In this document: positions 11,619 through 21,690 of the stretch, one piece after another
How the letters are laid out: the number at the start of each line of letters is the position of its first letter
How positions within the stretch are numbered: the stretch's first letter is position 1
Made by a program: the position numbers and the translations under genes
Origin: an uncultured Pelagibacteraceae bacterium
GTDB lineage: Bacteria > Pseudomonadota > Alphaproteobacteria > Pelagibacterales > Pelagibacteraceae
Assembly (NCBI GenBank): GCA_902522115.1
Contig: CABYUV010000001.1
Coordinates: 1-64,000 of the forward strand
Direction: 5' to 3'
DNA length: 64,000 bases
The notes under the pieces: generated by a model
Database searches by the model: none
What the model saw: only the letters and a program-made list of their open reading frames with translations
Told to the model about the DNA's origin: nothing

Positions 11619-12790
11619 CTATCTACCTCTCCAAAAACAATATCTAAAGAACCTAAGACAGCAGGAACGTCAGCTAACATATGACCTTTAATTAGATAAT
11701 CCATTGATTGTAGATGAGAAAATCCTGGTGCCCTTATTTTGCATTTGTAAGGTTTACTTGATCCATCAGATATTAGGTAAACACCAAATTCTCCTTTTGG
11801 TGCCTCAACAGCTGTATAAATTTCATCTTTTGGAACTCTGTAACCCTCTGTAAAAAGTTTAAAATGATGTATTAAAGCTTCCATTGATTGTTTGATTTCA
11901 GCTTTAGGTGGTGGGCTAATCTTACCATCTAATGATTTAATTGGACCTTTTTCCATTTTAGATAGGCATTGTTTAATAATTGAAACACTTTCTTTCATTT
12001 CTTCAATCCTACATAAATATCTATCGTAACAATCTCCATTTTTTCCAACTGGAATTTTAAAGTCTAAAGTTTCATAACAATCATATGGTTGGGACTTTCT
12101 TAAATCCCACGGAACACCTGAGCCTCTTATCATAACTCCTGAAAAAGAGTAATCCAGAGCATCTTGTTTTGTAACTATTCCAATATCAACATTTCTTTGT
12201 TTAAAAATTCTATTATCTGTTAATAGACTCTCTAAATCGTTAATAATTTTTGGAAACGTTTCACAAAATTTTGCAATATCTTCCTCTAAACCTTTTGGTA
12301 AATCTTGATGAACACCTCCTGCTCTAAAATAATTTGCATGAAGCCTTGATCCTGAGGCTCGCTCATAAAATGTCATTAAAGTTTCTCTTTCCTCAAAACC
12401 CCAAAGAGACGGTGTTAATGCACCAACATCAAGCGCTTGTGTTGTAACATTTAAAATATGACTTAGGATTCTTCCAATTTCACAAAATATAACTCTAATA
12501 TATTGTGCTCTTATTGGGACATCTATTTTAAGTATTTTTTCAACTGCTAAAGCAAAAGCATGTTCTTGATTCATTGGGGCCACATAATCTAAACGATCAA
12601 AATAAGGAACTGCTTGCATATAAGTTTTATTTTCAATAAGCTTTTCAGTTCCTCTATGAAGTAATCCAATATGTGGATCTGCCTTCTCAACCACCTCTCC
12701 ATCAAGCTCCAGGATTAACCTGAGAACACCATGTGCCGCTGGATGTTGAGGCCCAAAATTTAAATTTAAATTTTTAATTTTTTTTGTCAT
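11615..12790 (-). CDS. nuoD: NADH-quinone oxidoreductase subunit D
   Basis: This is the 49-kDa-type subunit that forms the quinone site with NuoB. Motifs include [17 protein letters not shown] at the N-terminus and [14 protein letters not shown] soon after. The reading frame extends upstream to 12868, but those 26 extra codons overlap nuoC and do not match the family. I therefore chose the ATG at 12790 ([13 protein letters not shown]), giving 391 residues, the usual NuoD length. It overlaps the nuoC end by 17 bases. Confidence 0.95.
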   Translation of the reverse strand: MTKKIKNLNLNFGPQHPAAHGVLRLILELDGEVVEKADPHIGLLHRGTEKLIENKTYMQAVPYFDRLDYVAPMNQEHAFALAVEKILKIDVPIRAQYIRVIFCEIGRILSHILNVTTQALDVGALTPSLWGFEERETLMTFYERASGSRLHANYFRAGGVHQDLPKGLEEDIAKFCETFPKIINDLESLLTDNRIFKQRNVDIGIVTKQDALDYSFSGVMIRGSGVPWDLRKSQPYDCYETLDFKIPVGKNGDCYDRYLCRIEEMKESVSIIKQCLSKMEKGPIKSLDGKISPPPKAEIKQSMEALIHHFKLFTEGYRVPKDEIYTAVEAPKGEFGVYLISDGSSKPYKCKIRAPGFSHLQSMDYLIKGHMLADVPAVLGSLDIVFGEVDR

Positions 12791-13379
12791 TATTCTCAAT
12801 TTTTTCTCTAATATATTTTGTTCCTTCCCAAGGACTTTCATAATCAAAATTTCTATAATTTTGCTCAAGCTTCACTGGTTCGCTAATTACTTTTTTCTTG
12901 TCTTCGCTATATCTTACTTCTGAGTGACCAGTTAATGGAAAATCTTTTCTTAATGGGTGACCTTCAAATCCATAATCTGTCAGTATTCTTCTTAAATCAG
13001 GATGATCTATAAAAGATACTCCATACATATCAAAAACTTCTCTCTCCATCCAGTTTGCTGAAGGAAATATATTTGTTAAAGATGGGATAACTTCATTTTC
13101 GCCAATTGAATATTTTACAATCAATCTTTGATTAAATTCATGACTTAAAAACAAATATACTACTTCAAATCTTTGATTATTTTCAGGGTAATCAACCACA
13201 GTTATATCTATCAATTGTTTAAACTTAGTGTCTTGATTTGTTTTTAAAAATAAAGTTACATCAATAATGTCTTCTTTATCTGTCTCAATATAAATTTGAT
13301 TATGTTTTATTTCTGTGTTGTTAATTTTAGTTGTTAACTCAGAATTAATTTTTTTTTCTAAATCTTCTAAATTTCTCAT
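12774..13379 (-). CDS. nuoC: NADH-quinone oxidoreductase subunit C
   Basis: A 201-residue 30-kDa-type subunit of the peripheral arm. The family signature [20 protein letters not shown] is near residue 109, and [20 protein letters not shown] follows. It is separate from NuoD, unlike the NuoCD fusion of enterobacteria and as usual in Alphaproteobacteria. It starts two bases after nuoB. Confidence 0.96.
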   Translation of the reverse strand: MRNLEDLEKKINSELTTKINNTEIKHNQIYIETDKEDIIDVTLFLKTNQDTKFKQLIDITVVDYPENNQRFEVVYLFLSHEFNQRLIVKYSIGENEVIPSLTNIFPSANWMEREVFDMYGVSFIDHPDLRRILTDYGFEGHPLRKDFPLTGHSEVRYSEDKKKVISEPVKLEQNYRNFDYESPWEGTKYIREKIENNDKKN

Positions 13380-13381
13380 AG

Positions 13382-13897
13382 CTATCTAATAAAAGATCCT
13401 TTTTTTCTAATTTTTTTTTGTAATTGAAGTATTCCATACAACAAAGCCTCTGCTGATGGGGGGCATCCTGGTACATAAACATCTACAGGTACAATTCGAT
13501 CACAACCTCTAACAACTGAATAGGAATAATGATAGTATCCACCTCCATTTGCGCAACTTCCCATTGAAATAACATACCTCGGTTCAGGCATCTGATCGTA
13601 AACTTTTCTTAAAGCTGGCGCCATTTTATTTGTTAAAGTACCTGCAACTATCATAACATCTGATTGTCTTGGGGAGCCTCGTGGAGCTGCTCCAAATCTT
13701 TCTAAATCATATCTCGGCATGGCTGTTTGCATCATCTCAACAGCACAACAGGCTAATCCAAAAGTCATCCAATGAAGTGATCCTGATCTAGACCAATTAA
13801 CTAAATTATCAAGTGATGTTGTTATAAAACCATTCTTGCTAAAATCTTCTGCAAGTTTTTTAAATTCCTCAGGAACTTGATTTATTTTATTATTCAT
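13382..13897 (-). CDS. nuoB: NADH-quinone oxidoreductase subunit B (N2 cluster)
   Basis: A 171-residue subunit that binds the terminal cluster N2 and donates electrons to quinone. The tandem cysteines of [10 protein letters not shown] near residue 50, and the later cysteines in [17 protein letters not shown] and [12 protein letters not shown], form the ligand set. It lies between nuoA (15-base gap) and nuoC (2-base gap). Confidence 0.97.
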   Translation of the reverse strand: MNNKINQVPEEFKKLAEDFSKNGFITTSLDNLVNWSRSGSLHWMTFGLACCAVEMMQTAMPRYDLERFGAAPRGSPRQSDVMIVAGTLTNKMAPALRKVYDQMPEPRYVISMGSCANGGGYYHYSYSVVRGCDRIVPVDVYVPGCPPSAEALLYGILQLQKKIRKKGSFIR

Positions 13898-13912
13898 TGT
13901 GGTTTATAATTT

Positions 13913-14281
13913 TTATTCCCAGTCTAAAGCACCTTTTTTCCATTCATAAATAAAACCGATAGTAAGTATGAACAAAAAAATCATCATTGATGAAAAACCT
14001 AATAATCCAATATTTCCTAGAGATATTGCCCAAGGAAATAAAAATGCTATCTCTAAATCAAAAATTATAAATAGAATTGCAACCAAATAAAACCTGACAT
14101 CAAATTCCATCCTTGAGTCCTGGAAAGGTTCAAATCCACACTCATAAGCTGAAAGTTTTTCAGGATCAGGTTTTTTTGGTGATAAAATAAAGTTTACAAC
14201 CACAAAAGCGCAACTTAGCCCGAGAGCTAATACTAAAAAAATAATTATTGGTAAGTAATCTTTTAAAAAATCAGATAACAT
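13913..14281 (-). CDS. nuoA: NADH-quinone oxidoreductase subunit A
   Basis: A 122-residue protein with three hydrophobic segments. The family motif [16 protein letters not shown] is near residue 42 and [11 protein letters not shown] near residue 74. It is the first gene of the 14-gene nuo operon, which runs leftward. The 87-base gap to tRNA-Asp upstream must hold its promoter, unless it is read through from the tRNAs; I see no convincing -35/-10 pair there. Confidence 0.96.
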   Translation of the reverse strand: MLSDFLKDYLPIIIFLVLALGLSCAFVVVNFILSPKKPDPEKLSAYECGFEPFQDSRMEFDVRFYLVAILFIIFDLEIAFLFPWAISLGNIGLLGFSSMMIFLFILTIGFIYEWKKGALDWE

Positions 14282-14368
14282 GGAAATCTATATATCAGTT
14301 TTTATCTGTTCTTGAAGGGCTGATACGTCACATTTTTATTAATATTAACATCAAAAAATGCGTAAAAG

Positions 14369-14445
14369 TGGCGGGAGTGAAGGGACTCGAACCCTCGACC
14401 TATCGCGTGACAGGCGATCGCTCTAACCAACTGAGCTACACCCCC
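14369..14445 (-). tRNA. tRNA-Asp(GTC)
   Basis: The minus strand folds into a full cloverleaf. The acceptor GGGGGTG pairs with CACTCCC, the D-arm is GCTC/GAGC, the anticodon loop CTGTCAC gives GTC, and the T-arm carries TTCGAGT. The discriminator is G, and the CCA end is encoded at 14369-14371. It sits 12 bases downstream of tRNA-Val on the same strand, so the two are probably co-transcribed. Confidence 0.96.
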
Positions 14446-14457
14446 ACTTTATTGTTT

Positions 14458-14533
14458 TGGTGGGCAGTAAAGGACTCGAACCTTTGACCCCCTCGGTGTA
14501 AACGAGATGCTCTACCAACTGAGCTAACCGCCC
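14458..14533 (-). tRNA. tRNA-Val(TAC)
   Basis: Minus-strand cloverleaf. The acceptor GGGCGGT pairs with ACTGCCC, the D-arm is GCTC/GAGC, the anticodon stem-loop CTCGTTTACACCGAG gives TAC, the T-loop is TTCGAGT, the discriminator is A, and CCA is encoded. It lies between lon and tRNA-Asp. Confidence 0.96.
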
Positions 14534-14582
14534 AAAACATGGCTATTTATTACATCAACACATAAATAATGTAAATTAATTA

Positions 14583-16961
14583 TTATTGAATACTAGCTTG
14601 GGATTTATCGTCTTTTTTAGATATATCTACTTCAACCCACTCTGTTGGTTTAAGTTCTTTTGTAAGAGCTATTTTTATAACCTGGTCAGCATGTTCAACT
14701 GGAGTAATCTTAATATCATCAATGATCTTCTTTGGCATATCCACAAGATCTTTTTCATTTTCTTTGGGGATTAATACTTCTTTGATGCCTGCTCTGTGAG
14801 CTGCTAATAATTTTTCTTTTAATCCTCCAATTGGAAGAACCTGTCCTGTTAAGGTTACTTCTCCTGTCATTGCCAAGTCCCTTCTTACAGGAATATTTGT
14901 TATTGAGGAAACAATTGAAGTTACCATGCCAATTCCAGCAGATGGACCATCTTTAGGTGTAGCACCTTCAGGAACATGAATATGAAAATCTTTTTTTTCA
15001 AAAATAGGTGGAATAATTCCATATTCTAAACATTTTGATCTTACGAATGATTTTGCAGCTTTTACAGACTCCTGCATAACATCTCCTAGTTTGCCGGTAA
15101 TTTGCATTCTACCTTTGCCAGGCATTGTGACAGTTTCAATTTTTAAAATTTCCCCACCATATTCTGTCCAAGCAAGTCCTGTAACTATACCAACTCTATT
15201 TTCAGCTTCTAGTTCTCCAAATTTAAATTTGGGTACACCTAAAAATTCTGGTAAATTTTTATTGTTTATTCCTACTTCTTTTTCTTCACCAGCTACAATT
15301 TTTTTAACAACTTTTCTCGCAAGTTTAGAAATTTCTCTTTCAAGATTTCTTACCCCAGACTCTTTTGTGTACCCTCTAATAACTTCTTTTATAATGTTAT
15401 CATCTAGCTTCATTTCTTTTTCTTTAACACCATTATCTTTAATTTGTTTTGGTAACAAATATTTGTTTGCAATACTTATTTTTTCATCTTCCGTGTAACC
15501 TGCCAATCTAATCACTTCCATCCTATCCAATAAAGGAGGCAAAATATTTAAGGTATTAGCTGTTGTTACAAACATTACGTCAGATAAATCATAATCAACT
15601 TCTAAATAATGATCATTAAATGTTGTATTCTGTTCAGGATCTAAAGCTTCTAATAATGCTGAAGATGGATCACCTCTATAATCGTTTCCAATTTTATCTA
15701 TTTCATCTAATAAAATTAAAGGATTTTTTGTTCCAGCTTTTTTCATCATCTGGATAATTTTTCCTGGTAAAGATCCAATATAAGTTCTTCTATGACCACG
15801 TATTTCTGCCTCATCTCTCATTCCACCAACTGACATTCTAACAAATTCCCTATTTGTAGCTTTTGCGATTGATTTACCTAAAGACGTTTTTCCGACACCT
15901 GGGGGTCCAACTAAACACAAAATTGGACCTTTGATTTTTTCCATTCTTTTTTGAACGGCTAAAAATTCTATTATTCTTTCTTTAACTTTTTCTAATCCAA
16001 AGTGATCTTTATCAAGAATATCCAAAGCTTTCTTTAAATCTATGTCAACTTCACTTTTTTTATACCAAGGTAGTTCTGTCATCCAATCTAAATAGTTTCT
16101 TACAACTGTTGCCTCTGCAGACATTGGGCTCATATTTTTTAATTTTTTTAATTCTTGAAGACATTTCTTCTCTACCTCTTTTGGCATCTTGGCTTTTGTA
16201 ATTGCTTTATTTAAACTAGATGTTTCATCTTTACCATCTTCAATTTCACCAAGTTCTTTTTGAATAGCTTTCAATTGTTCATTTAAATAATACTCTCTTT
16301 GTGTTTTTTCCATTTGAGTTTTAACTCTTCCCCTAATTCTTTTTTCAACACCAATAATGCTTGTCTCATTTTCCATTATTTTAATGATGGCGTTTAATCT
16401 TTTCTTTACATCTACGGTTTCAAATATTTGTTGTTTTTCAGAAATAGTAGCAGTTATATGGGATGCAATATTATCTGCAATTTGTGATGGGTCTTTTAAT
16501 TGTTTTATTGCACTTATGGTTTCATTAGAAATTTTTTTATTAATAGATGTTAATTTTTCTAATCTTCTTAAAGCTGTAGCTGCTAAGGGAATTAAATCTT
16601 CATCTTTAGGTGATACATCGTTATAATAGGTATAATCACATGTTATATATTTTTCATTATCTTTAAAATCTAAAATCTTTATTCTTTTAATTCCTTCTAC
16701 TAAAACTTTAACAGTGCCATCTGGTAATTTTAACAATTGTAAAATATTTCCCTCACAGCCATACATAAATACATCCGTTTTCTTAGGGTCATCAATCTCA
16801 GAATTTTTTTGAGTTACTAAAATAATTTTTTTATCTTTTTTCATCACTTCATTAAGAGCTGAAATAGATTTGTCTCTACCTACAAATAGAGGTATTACCA
16901 TGCTTGGAAAGACTACGATGTCTCTTAGTGGCAGCAAGGGCAATGATATTTTGACATCCAT
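14583..16961 (-). CDS. lon: ATP-dependent protease Lon
   Basis: A 792-residue cytoplasmic AAA+ serine protease that degrades misfolded and short-lived proteins. In order it shows an N-terminal LON substrate domain (LPLLPLRDIVVFPSMVIPLF), a coiled middle region, Walker A GPPGVGKTS near residue 350, Walker B LILLDEIDKI, and a C-terminal protease domain. The catalytic serine is in PKDGPSAGIGM and the lysine in GGLKEKLLAAHRAG. The length is normal. It follows clpX in the classical tig-clpP-clpX-lon order. The C-terminal tail beyond the protease domain is short and acidic/basic (DISKKDDKSQASIQ). Confidence 0.97.
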   Translation of the reverse strand: MDVKISLPLLPLRDIVVFPSMVIPLFVGRDKSISALNEVMKKDKKIILVTQKNSEIDDPKKTDVFMYGCEGNILQLLKLPDGTVKVLVEGIKRIKILDFKDNEKYITCDYTYYNDVSPKDEDLIPLAATALRRLEKLTSINKKISNETISAIKQLKDPSQIADNIASHITATISEKQQIFETVDVKKRLNAIIKIMENETSIIGVEKRIRGRVKTQMEKTQREYYLNEQLKAIQKELGEIEDGKDETSSLNKAITKAKMPKEVEKKCLQELKKLKNMSPMSAEATVVRNYLDWMTELPWYKKSEVDIDLKKALDILDKDHFGLEKVKERIIEFLAVQKRMEKIKGPILCLVGPPGVGKTSLGKSIAKATNREFVRMSVGGMRDEAEIRGHRRTYIGSLPGKIIQMMKKAGTKNPLILLDEIDKIGNDYRGDPSSALLEALDPEQNTTFNDHYLEVDYDLSDVMFVTTANTLNILPPLLDRMEVIRLAGYTEDEKISIANKYLLPKQIKDNGVKEKEMKLDDNIIKEVIRGYTKESGVRNLEREISKLARKVVKKIVAGEEKEVGINNKNLPEFLGVPKFKFGELEAENRVGIVTGLAWTEYGGEILKIETVTMPGKGRMQITGKLGDVMQESVKAAKSFVRSKCLEYGIIPPIFEKKDFHIHVPEGATPKDGPSAGIGMVTSIVSSITNIPVRRDLAMTGEVTLTGQVLPIGGLKEKLLAAHRAGIKEVLIPKENEKDLVDMPKKIIDDIKITPVEHADQVIKIALTKELKPTEWVEVDISKKDDKSQASIQ

Positions 16962-17021
16962 ACGAACAATATGGATATTATATTTTATAATGCAATAGGT
17001 ATTTATAACTTATTAAGGATA

Positions 17022-18290
17022 TTAAGCCGCTGTGGTCTTATTTGGCTTGGATTTATTGTCACCTTTAGCATGAACTAAGATTGGTTGTGATTGTCCTTTT
17101 GCTGCACCAGCATCAACAATAACTTCCTCGATATTGTCATGACTTGGAAGATCGTACATTGTTTTTAACAAAATATTTTCTAAAATAGATCTCAAACCTC
17201 TAGCTCCAGTTTTTTTACTAATTGCTTTTTGTGCTATCTCCTTTAAAGCATTTTCTTTAAAGGTCAGTTTAGCACCATCCAATTTAAACAATTCTTGATA
17301 TTGCTTTGTTAAAGAATTTTTTGGTTCTTGTAATATTTTTATTAAAGATTTTTCATCTAAATCTTCAAGTGTTGCTATCATTGGAAGTCTTCCAATAAAT
17401 TCTGGGATCAATCCAAATTTCAATAAATCCTCAGGTTCTAATCCTTTCATCCATTCACCAGTTTTTTTGTCTTGTGTATTTTTTACGTCTGCACCAAAAC
17501 CAATTGAAGTACCTTTGTCTCTTTGAGAAATTATTTTATCAAGTCCTGCAAATGCACCTCCACATATAAATAAAATATTTGTAGTATCTACTTGTAAAAA
17601 TTCTTGCTGAGGATGTTTTCTGCCACCTTGAGGTGGAACACTTGCAACTGTTCCTTCCATTATTTTAAGAAGAGCTTGCTGAACACCTTCACCAGATACA
17701 TCTCTTGTGATTGATGGGTTTTCAGATTTTCTACTTATTTTATCAACCTCATCAATATAAACTATTCCTCTTTGGGCTTTTTCAACATTATAGTCAGATG
17801 CTTGTAATAATTTTAAAATAATGTTTTCTACATCTTCTCCAACATAACCTGCTTCAGTTAGAGTGGTTGCATCAGCCATAGTAAATGGAACGTCTAGAAT
17901 TCTAGCAAGAGTTTGTGCAAGCAAAGTTTTTCCACAACCTGTAGGGCCTACTAAAAGAATATTGGATTTTGATAGTTCAACATTTTTACTTGTTTTGCTC
18001 TCATAATTTAATCTTTTATAATGATTATGTACCGCTACGGATAATACTTTTTTTGCATGAGATTGACCAATTACATAATCATCTAATACTGTACAAATTT
18101 CTTTTGGAGATGGAAGACCATCTTGATGTTTTACAAAAGTATCTTTACTCTCCTCTTTTATAATATCCATACATAATTCAACACATTCATCACAGATAAA
18201 AACAGTTGGACCAGCAATCAATTTTCTTACTTCGTGTTGGCTCTTGCCACAAAAAGAACAGTAAAGTATATTTTTATTATTTGTTGTCAT
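17022..18290 (-). CDS. clpX: ATP-dependent Clp protease ATP-binding subunit ClpX
   Basis: A 422-residue AAA+ unfoldase that feeds substrates to ClpP. The N-terminal zinc-binding domain has the four-cysteine pattern CSFCGK and CDECVELC within residues 11-42. Walker A is GPTGCGKT near residue 117, Walker B is [11 protein letters not shown], and an IGF-type loop (SIGFG) follows later. The C-terminus has a short Lys/Pro tail (SKPNKTTAA). It is located 92 bases downstream of clpP. Confidence 0.97.
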   Translation of the reverse strand: MTTNNKNILYCSFCGKSQHEVRKLIAGPTVFICDECVELCMDIIKEESKDTFVKHQDGLPSPKEICTVLDDYVIGQSHAKKVLSVAVHNHYKRLNYESKTSKNVELSKSNILLVGPTGCGKTLLAQTLARILDVPFTMADATTLTEAGYVGEDVENIILKLLQASDYNVEKAQRGIVYIDEVDKISRKSENPSITRDVSGEGVQQALLKIMEGTVASVPPQGGRKHPQQEFLQVDTTNILFICGGAFAGLDKIISQRDKGTSIGFGADVKNTQDKKTGEWMKGLEPEDLLKFGLIPEFIGRLPMIATLEDLDEKSLIKILQEPKNSLTKQYQELFKLDGAKLTFKENALKEIAQKAISKKTGARGLRSILENILLKTMYDLPSHDNIEEVIVDAGAAKGQSQPILVHAKGDNKSKPNKTTAA

Positions 18291-18324
18291 TTTAATTTTT
18301 ATAACGAATCAATTTCATTACTTT

Positions 18325-18330
18325 ATTATA
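18325..18330 (-). promoter_or_regulatory. Possible -10 element upstream of clpX
   Basis: A perfect TATAAT hexamer lies on the minus strand 35 bases upstream of the clpX start, in the only sizeable gap (92 bases) of the tig-clpP-clpX-lon run. The matching -35 is poor (AAACTT with a 17-base spacer), and in AT-rich DNA such hexamers arise by chance. Confidence 0.35.
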
Positions 18331-18382
18331 TAAGACTCACACTAATCAAGTTTCCATTAATAATGTATCAATATATTGTATA

Positions 18383-18994
18383 TTAAGATCTTTTTTCTAC
18401 TACTTCGTCAATAAGACCAAAAGATTGTGCGACATCTGCAGTCATAAAATTATCCCTTTCGAGAGCAGATTTTATTTCTTCAACACTTTTTCCGGTATGT
18501 TTTGAATAAATTTCATTAAGTCTTTTCTTTAATGATAAAACTTCGTTCGCATGGATCTCAATATCAGTTGCCTGACCTTGAAAACCTGCTGATGGTTGAT
18601 GAACCATTATTCTTGAATTTGGTAATGAAAATCTTTTTCCTTTTGTGCCAGCTGCAAGTAAAAAGGAGCCCATAGAAGCTGCTTGGCCAATACATAAAGT
18701 AGAAATATCTGGTTTTACATATTGCATTGTATCATAGATTCCAAGACCAGCTGTTACCAAGCCTCCTGGGCTATTTATGTATAAATAAATTTCTTTTTTT
18801 GGATCCTCTGCCTCTAAAAATAATAATTGGGCAGTAACCAATGAGGCAACATTGTCATTAATCTGACCAGTTAAAAAAATAATTCTTTCTTTTAATAGTC
18901 TTGAGTAGATATCATAGGCTCTCTCACCTTTGCTAGATTGTTCAACAACCATGGGTATAAGATTTGACATATATTCTGATAATTTTGTTGTCAT
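18383..18994 (-). CDS. clpP: ATP-dependent Clp protease proteolytic subunit
   Basis: A 203-residue tetradecameric serine protease subunit that partners ClpX. The catalytic serine lies in [14 protein letters not shown] near residue 106 and the histidine in [14 protein letters not shown] near residue 131. The start ([20 protein letters not shown]) fits the short alphaproteobacterial propeptide. It lies 32 bases downstream of tig and upstream of clpX. Confidence 0.97.
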   Translation of the reverse strand: MTTKLSEYMSNLIPMVVEQSSKGERAYDIYSRLLKERIIFLTGQINDNVASLVTAQLLFLEAEDPKKEIYLYINSPGGLVTAGLGIYDTMQYVKPDISTLCIGQAASMGSFLLAAGTKGKRFSLPNSRIMVHQPSAGFQGQATDIEIHANEVLSLKKRLNEIYSKHTGKSVEEIKSALERDNFMTADVAQSFGLIDEVVEKRS

Positions 18995-19026
18995 AAGTTG
19001 ATTCTTTCTACTTATACAACTTGAGA

Positions 19027-20457
19027 TTACTTTTTGCTAACTTTTTTTGTCTTTTTTAATGCTGGCTTTGTTTTTGCCTTTTTAGTTGCAGGTTTCTTTT
19101 CTTTAGTAGATGTTGGGGATGTTTTTTTATTAGTTTCTTTTTTTTCTTCTACATGATCTTGGTCAAGTTTATGAGCATCTTTTATTATCTTTTCAGCTTG
19201 ATCTTTTGAAATTTCTTTTTTGTTTGGTGTACCTTTTTCTTTAATTAAATTTAAAATTTTTTCTTCATATACGGTTCCTCTTAAACTTGCTAAAGCAGAA
19301 GGATTTTTTTGATAAAAGTCCATCACCATTTTTTCTTGTCCAGGCATCATCCTTAATTGTTTTTGCACTTCAGCTTGAACTTCTTGTTCAGTAACTTTAA
19401 CCTGATTTTTTTCACCAAACTCGTTCAAAATTAACCCAGTCTTAATTCTAGTTTTTGCCTTATCCACAAAATCCTTTTTATTTTTCTTAGCTTCTTCTTC
19501 AGACATACCTTGAGAAAGAATTTTTACCTCCTCTTCAATTAAATTTTCCGGAACTTCATCTACTTTAATTTTCTCTATTTCTTTTAAAATTTGGTTTTTG
19601 GATAATTGATCCAGTGAATTTTTATATTCATCGTTAATTTGTTTTGAAATTAATGCTTTTAAATCTTTTAAATCTTTTGCTCCTAAATTCTTTGCAAAAT
19701 CATCATCAATTTTCACTTCTTCTGATTGTTTTACACCTAAAATTTTACAATTAAATTTAGCTCTTTTATTTACTAATTCTTTTTGAGGGAAATTTTCTGG
19801 TAAAGTTGCCTCTACAATTTTTTCATCATCTTTTTTAACTCCAACCAGTTGTTCGTCGAAGCCTTTTAAGAACAAATCTTTACCCAAGGTTAGTTGTGTA
19901 TTCTTCCCTTCGCTTCCTTTAAAATCTTTACCATCAACTGTTGCTTTGTAATCTAAAGAAACTAAATCACCTTTTTTAGCTTTTGTATCATCACTAACTT
20001 CTTTAAAATTTGGTTGATTTTTAGCTATTTCTTTAATTCTTTTATCCGTTTCATTATCATCAATGTTTACTGTGTATTCATCAAATTTAATATTTTCTAA
20101 AGATTTAATTTCTAATTTTGGTAATTCCGTTACTGATAAAACATATTCAAGGTCTTTATCTTCACCATAAGTCTTTAAATCAAGCTTTGGTTGACCTGCT
20201 GGTTTAATTTTATTTTCCTGTAATGCTTTTGTGGATGTTTCCTTTAAAACTTTATCTAAAACTTCTCCAAAAATTGCTTTACCAAATTGTCTTTTTAAAA
20301 TTTCCTTTGGAACCTTTCCTGGTCTAAATCCTTTAAGATTTACACTACCTTTTATCTCTTCATATTTTTGATCCATATAAGAGTTTATTGTCTCTTTATC
20401 TATAAAAACTTTAAGGTCTTTGTTTAGTCCTTTTTTATTTTCTATTGTGACTTTCAT
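19027..20457 (-). CDS. tig: Trigger factor (ribosome-associated chaperone/PPIase)
   Basis: A 476-residue chaperone that binds nascent chains at the ribosome exit tunnel. The ribosome-binding signature [11 protein letters not shown] is near residue 43. The FKBP-like PPIase domain begins near residue 163 ([19 protein letters not shown]) and a long helical substrate-binding domain follows. The family is usually 430-450 residues. The extra length is a C-terminal tail of about 50 residues made mostly of Lys, Thr, Pro and Ala. It is the first gene of the tig-clpP-clpX-lon run, and tRNA-Leu lies just upstream. Confidence 0.95.
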   Translation of the reverse strand: MKVTIENKKGLNKDLKVFIDKETINSYMDQKYEEIKGSVNLKGFRPGKVPKEILKRQFGKAIFGEVLDKVLKETSTKALQENKIKPAGQPKLDLKTYGEDKDLEYVLSVTELPKLEIKSLENIKFDEYTVNIDDNETDKRIKEIAKNQPNFKEVSDDTKAKKGDLVSLDYKATVDGKDFKGSEGKNTQLTLGKDLFLKGFDEQLVGVKKDDEKIVEATLPENFPQKELVNKRAKFNCKILGVKQSEEVKIDDDFAKNLGAKDLKDLKALISKQINDEYKNSLDQLSKNQILKEIEKIKVDEVPENLIEEEVKILSQGMSEEEAKKNKKDFVDKAKTRIKTGLILNEFGEKNQVKVTEQEVQAEVQKQLRMMPGQEKMVMDFYQKNPSALASLRGTVYEEKILNLIKEKGTPNKKEISKDQAEKIIKDAHKLDQDHVEEKKETNKKTSPTSTKEKKPATKKAKTKPALKKTKKVSKK

Positions 20458-20467
20458 AATTCCTTTA

Positions 20468-20552
20468 TGGTAGGGCGAAAAGGACTCGAACCTTCACATG
20501 TTGCCATATTGGTTCCTAAGACCAACGCGTCTACCAATTCCGCCATCGCCCC
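20468..20552 (-). tRNA. tRNA-Leu(TAG)
   Basis: An 85-base minus-strand tRNA with a long variable arm, as expected for Leu. The acceptor GGGGCGA pairs with TCGCCCT. The anticodon stem-loop around GGTCTTAGGAACC gives TAG, the T-loop is TTCGAGT, the discriminator is A and CCA is encoded. It lies 10 bases upstream of tig and borders the surface-sugar islet. Confidence 0.95.
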
Positions 20553-20634
20553 ACAAATTACGTGGGTTTATATATTATTGATTTAAATTGTCCAACGAGA
20601 ATTAGTTAATTTTAGCTAAATTTTTCGGTACTGA

Positions 20635-21690
20635 CTAATTATTAGAATAAAAATCAATTAATTCAGTTATTATTTTCTTAGTATTATAAGATAATCGATA
20701 TTCAGGATAATCCTTTTTAAATTTTCTTATATCGCTAATCCACCATTTGTGATCACCTGTTCTTGATTTATTTATATATTTTCTTTTAATATGAATACTT
20801 GTTAACTTTTCAACTTGTCTAAGTGCTTCCTCAACTGAGCAATTAGAATATCTACTCCCTCCTATATTATAAACTTCACCTTTAATTTTAGGATTTTTAA
20901 AGTAGTGCCAAAAACATTTTATTAAATCGTTTGCATGCAGATTATCTCTAACCTGCAAGCCTTTATAACCTATTATCTTATAGGAGTTATCTCTTAAAGA
21001 TTTCTTAACTAAATATGATAAAAAACCATGATATTCAGCAGAAGAGTGATTTGCTCCTGTAATGCATCCTGCTCTAAAAACAACAGTATTCAAACCAATA
21101 TTTTTTCCATACTCTTGAACTAAAAAATCTGATGATGTTTTTGAGACACCAAATAAGCTATGCACACAATTATCAACTGACATTTTTTCATTTATTCCTT
21201 TAAAAAACTTATGAGTTTTAGATAGTTCAAAACGAGTTTTTTTTTTAATTAATTTTAATTTATTTGGATTGTCCCCGTAGACTTTGTTAGTTGAAGTAAA
21301 TACAAATTTTGCTTTAGGTGAATAAATCCTCGTACATTCTAATAGATTAAGGGTTCCATTAGCATTAACTGTAAAATCAGTCAGGGGTTCTTTTGCTGCC
21401 CAATCATGCGATGGTTGTGCAGCTGCATGAATAATTAATTTTATTTTATTTTTATTATTTTTAAAAATATTCTCAATTTTTTTATAATTTCTTATATCTA
21501 TATTTTTATGTTCAAAATTTTTTTTTTTAAGATTTATTTTTTTTACCCAGGACGTAGATCCATCTTTGCCAAAAAAGTATTCTCTTAAGTTATTATCTAT
21601 ACCTATAACTTTAAATTTTTTTTTTAAAAAAAACTCTACTGCTGAAGAACCAACTAAGCCATTAGATCCAGTAACTATACAAATTTTCAT
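20635..21690 (-). CDS. NAD-dependent sugar epimerase/dehydratase (CDP-paratose 2-epimerase-like)
   Basis: A 351-residue extended SDR. The Rossmann motif TGSNGLVGSSAVEFF is at residues 7-21. GIDNNLREYFFGKDGSTSW and the later GCITGANHSSAEYHGFLSYL resemble the CDP-paratose/tyvelose 2-epimerase branch of nucleotide-sugar enzymes. The usual catalytic YxxxK reads FGVSK (Phe180, Lys184), so Tyr is replaced by Phe. A threonine-serine pair (FTSTNKVYG) sits where the active-site Ser/Thr is expected. The start overlaps the end of the upstream FkbM gene (ATGA). It probably makes a sugar nucleotide for a surface glycan; the exact substrate is unknown. Confidence 0.8.
   Translation of the reverse strand: MKICIVTGSNGLVGSSAVEFFLKKKFKVIGIDNNLREYFFGKDGSTSWVKKINLKKKNFEHKNIDIRNYKKIENIFKNNKNKIKLIIHAAAQPSHDWAAKEPLTDFTVNANGTLNLLECTRIYSPKAKFVFTSTNKVYGDNPNKLKLIKKKTRFELSKTHKFFKGINEKMSVDNCVHSLFGVSKTSSDFLVQEYGKNIGLNTVVFRAGCITGANHSSAEYHGFLSYLVKKSLRDNSYKIIGYKGLQVRDNLHANDLIKCFWHYFKNPKIKGEVYNIGGSRYSNCSVEEALRQVEKLTSIHIKRKYINKSRTGDHKWWISDIRKFKKDYPEYRLSYNTKKIITELIDFYSNN

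Noticed and set aside
12791-12868. Upstream start of nuoD at 12868
   Set aside because: The additional 26 residues overlap nuoC coding sequence and are absent from the family; the ATG at 12790 gives the normal length.
14248-14487. 79-codon plus-strand frame ending in VAGVKGLEPSTYRVTGD
   Set aside because: It is the antisense translation of tRNA-Asp and part of tRNA-Val, a well-known false protein.
15091-15498. 135-codon plus-strand frame inside lon
   Set aside because: It is antisense to the Lon protease domain with no recognisable motif; a shadow frame.
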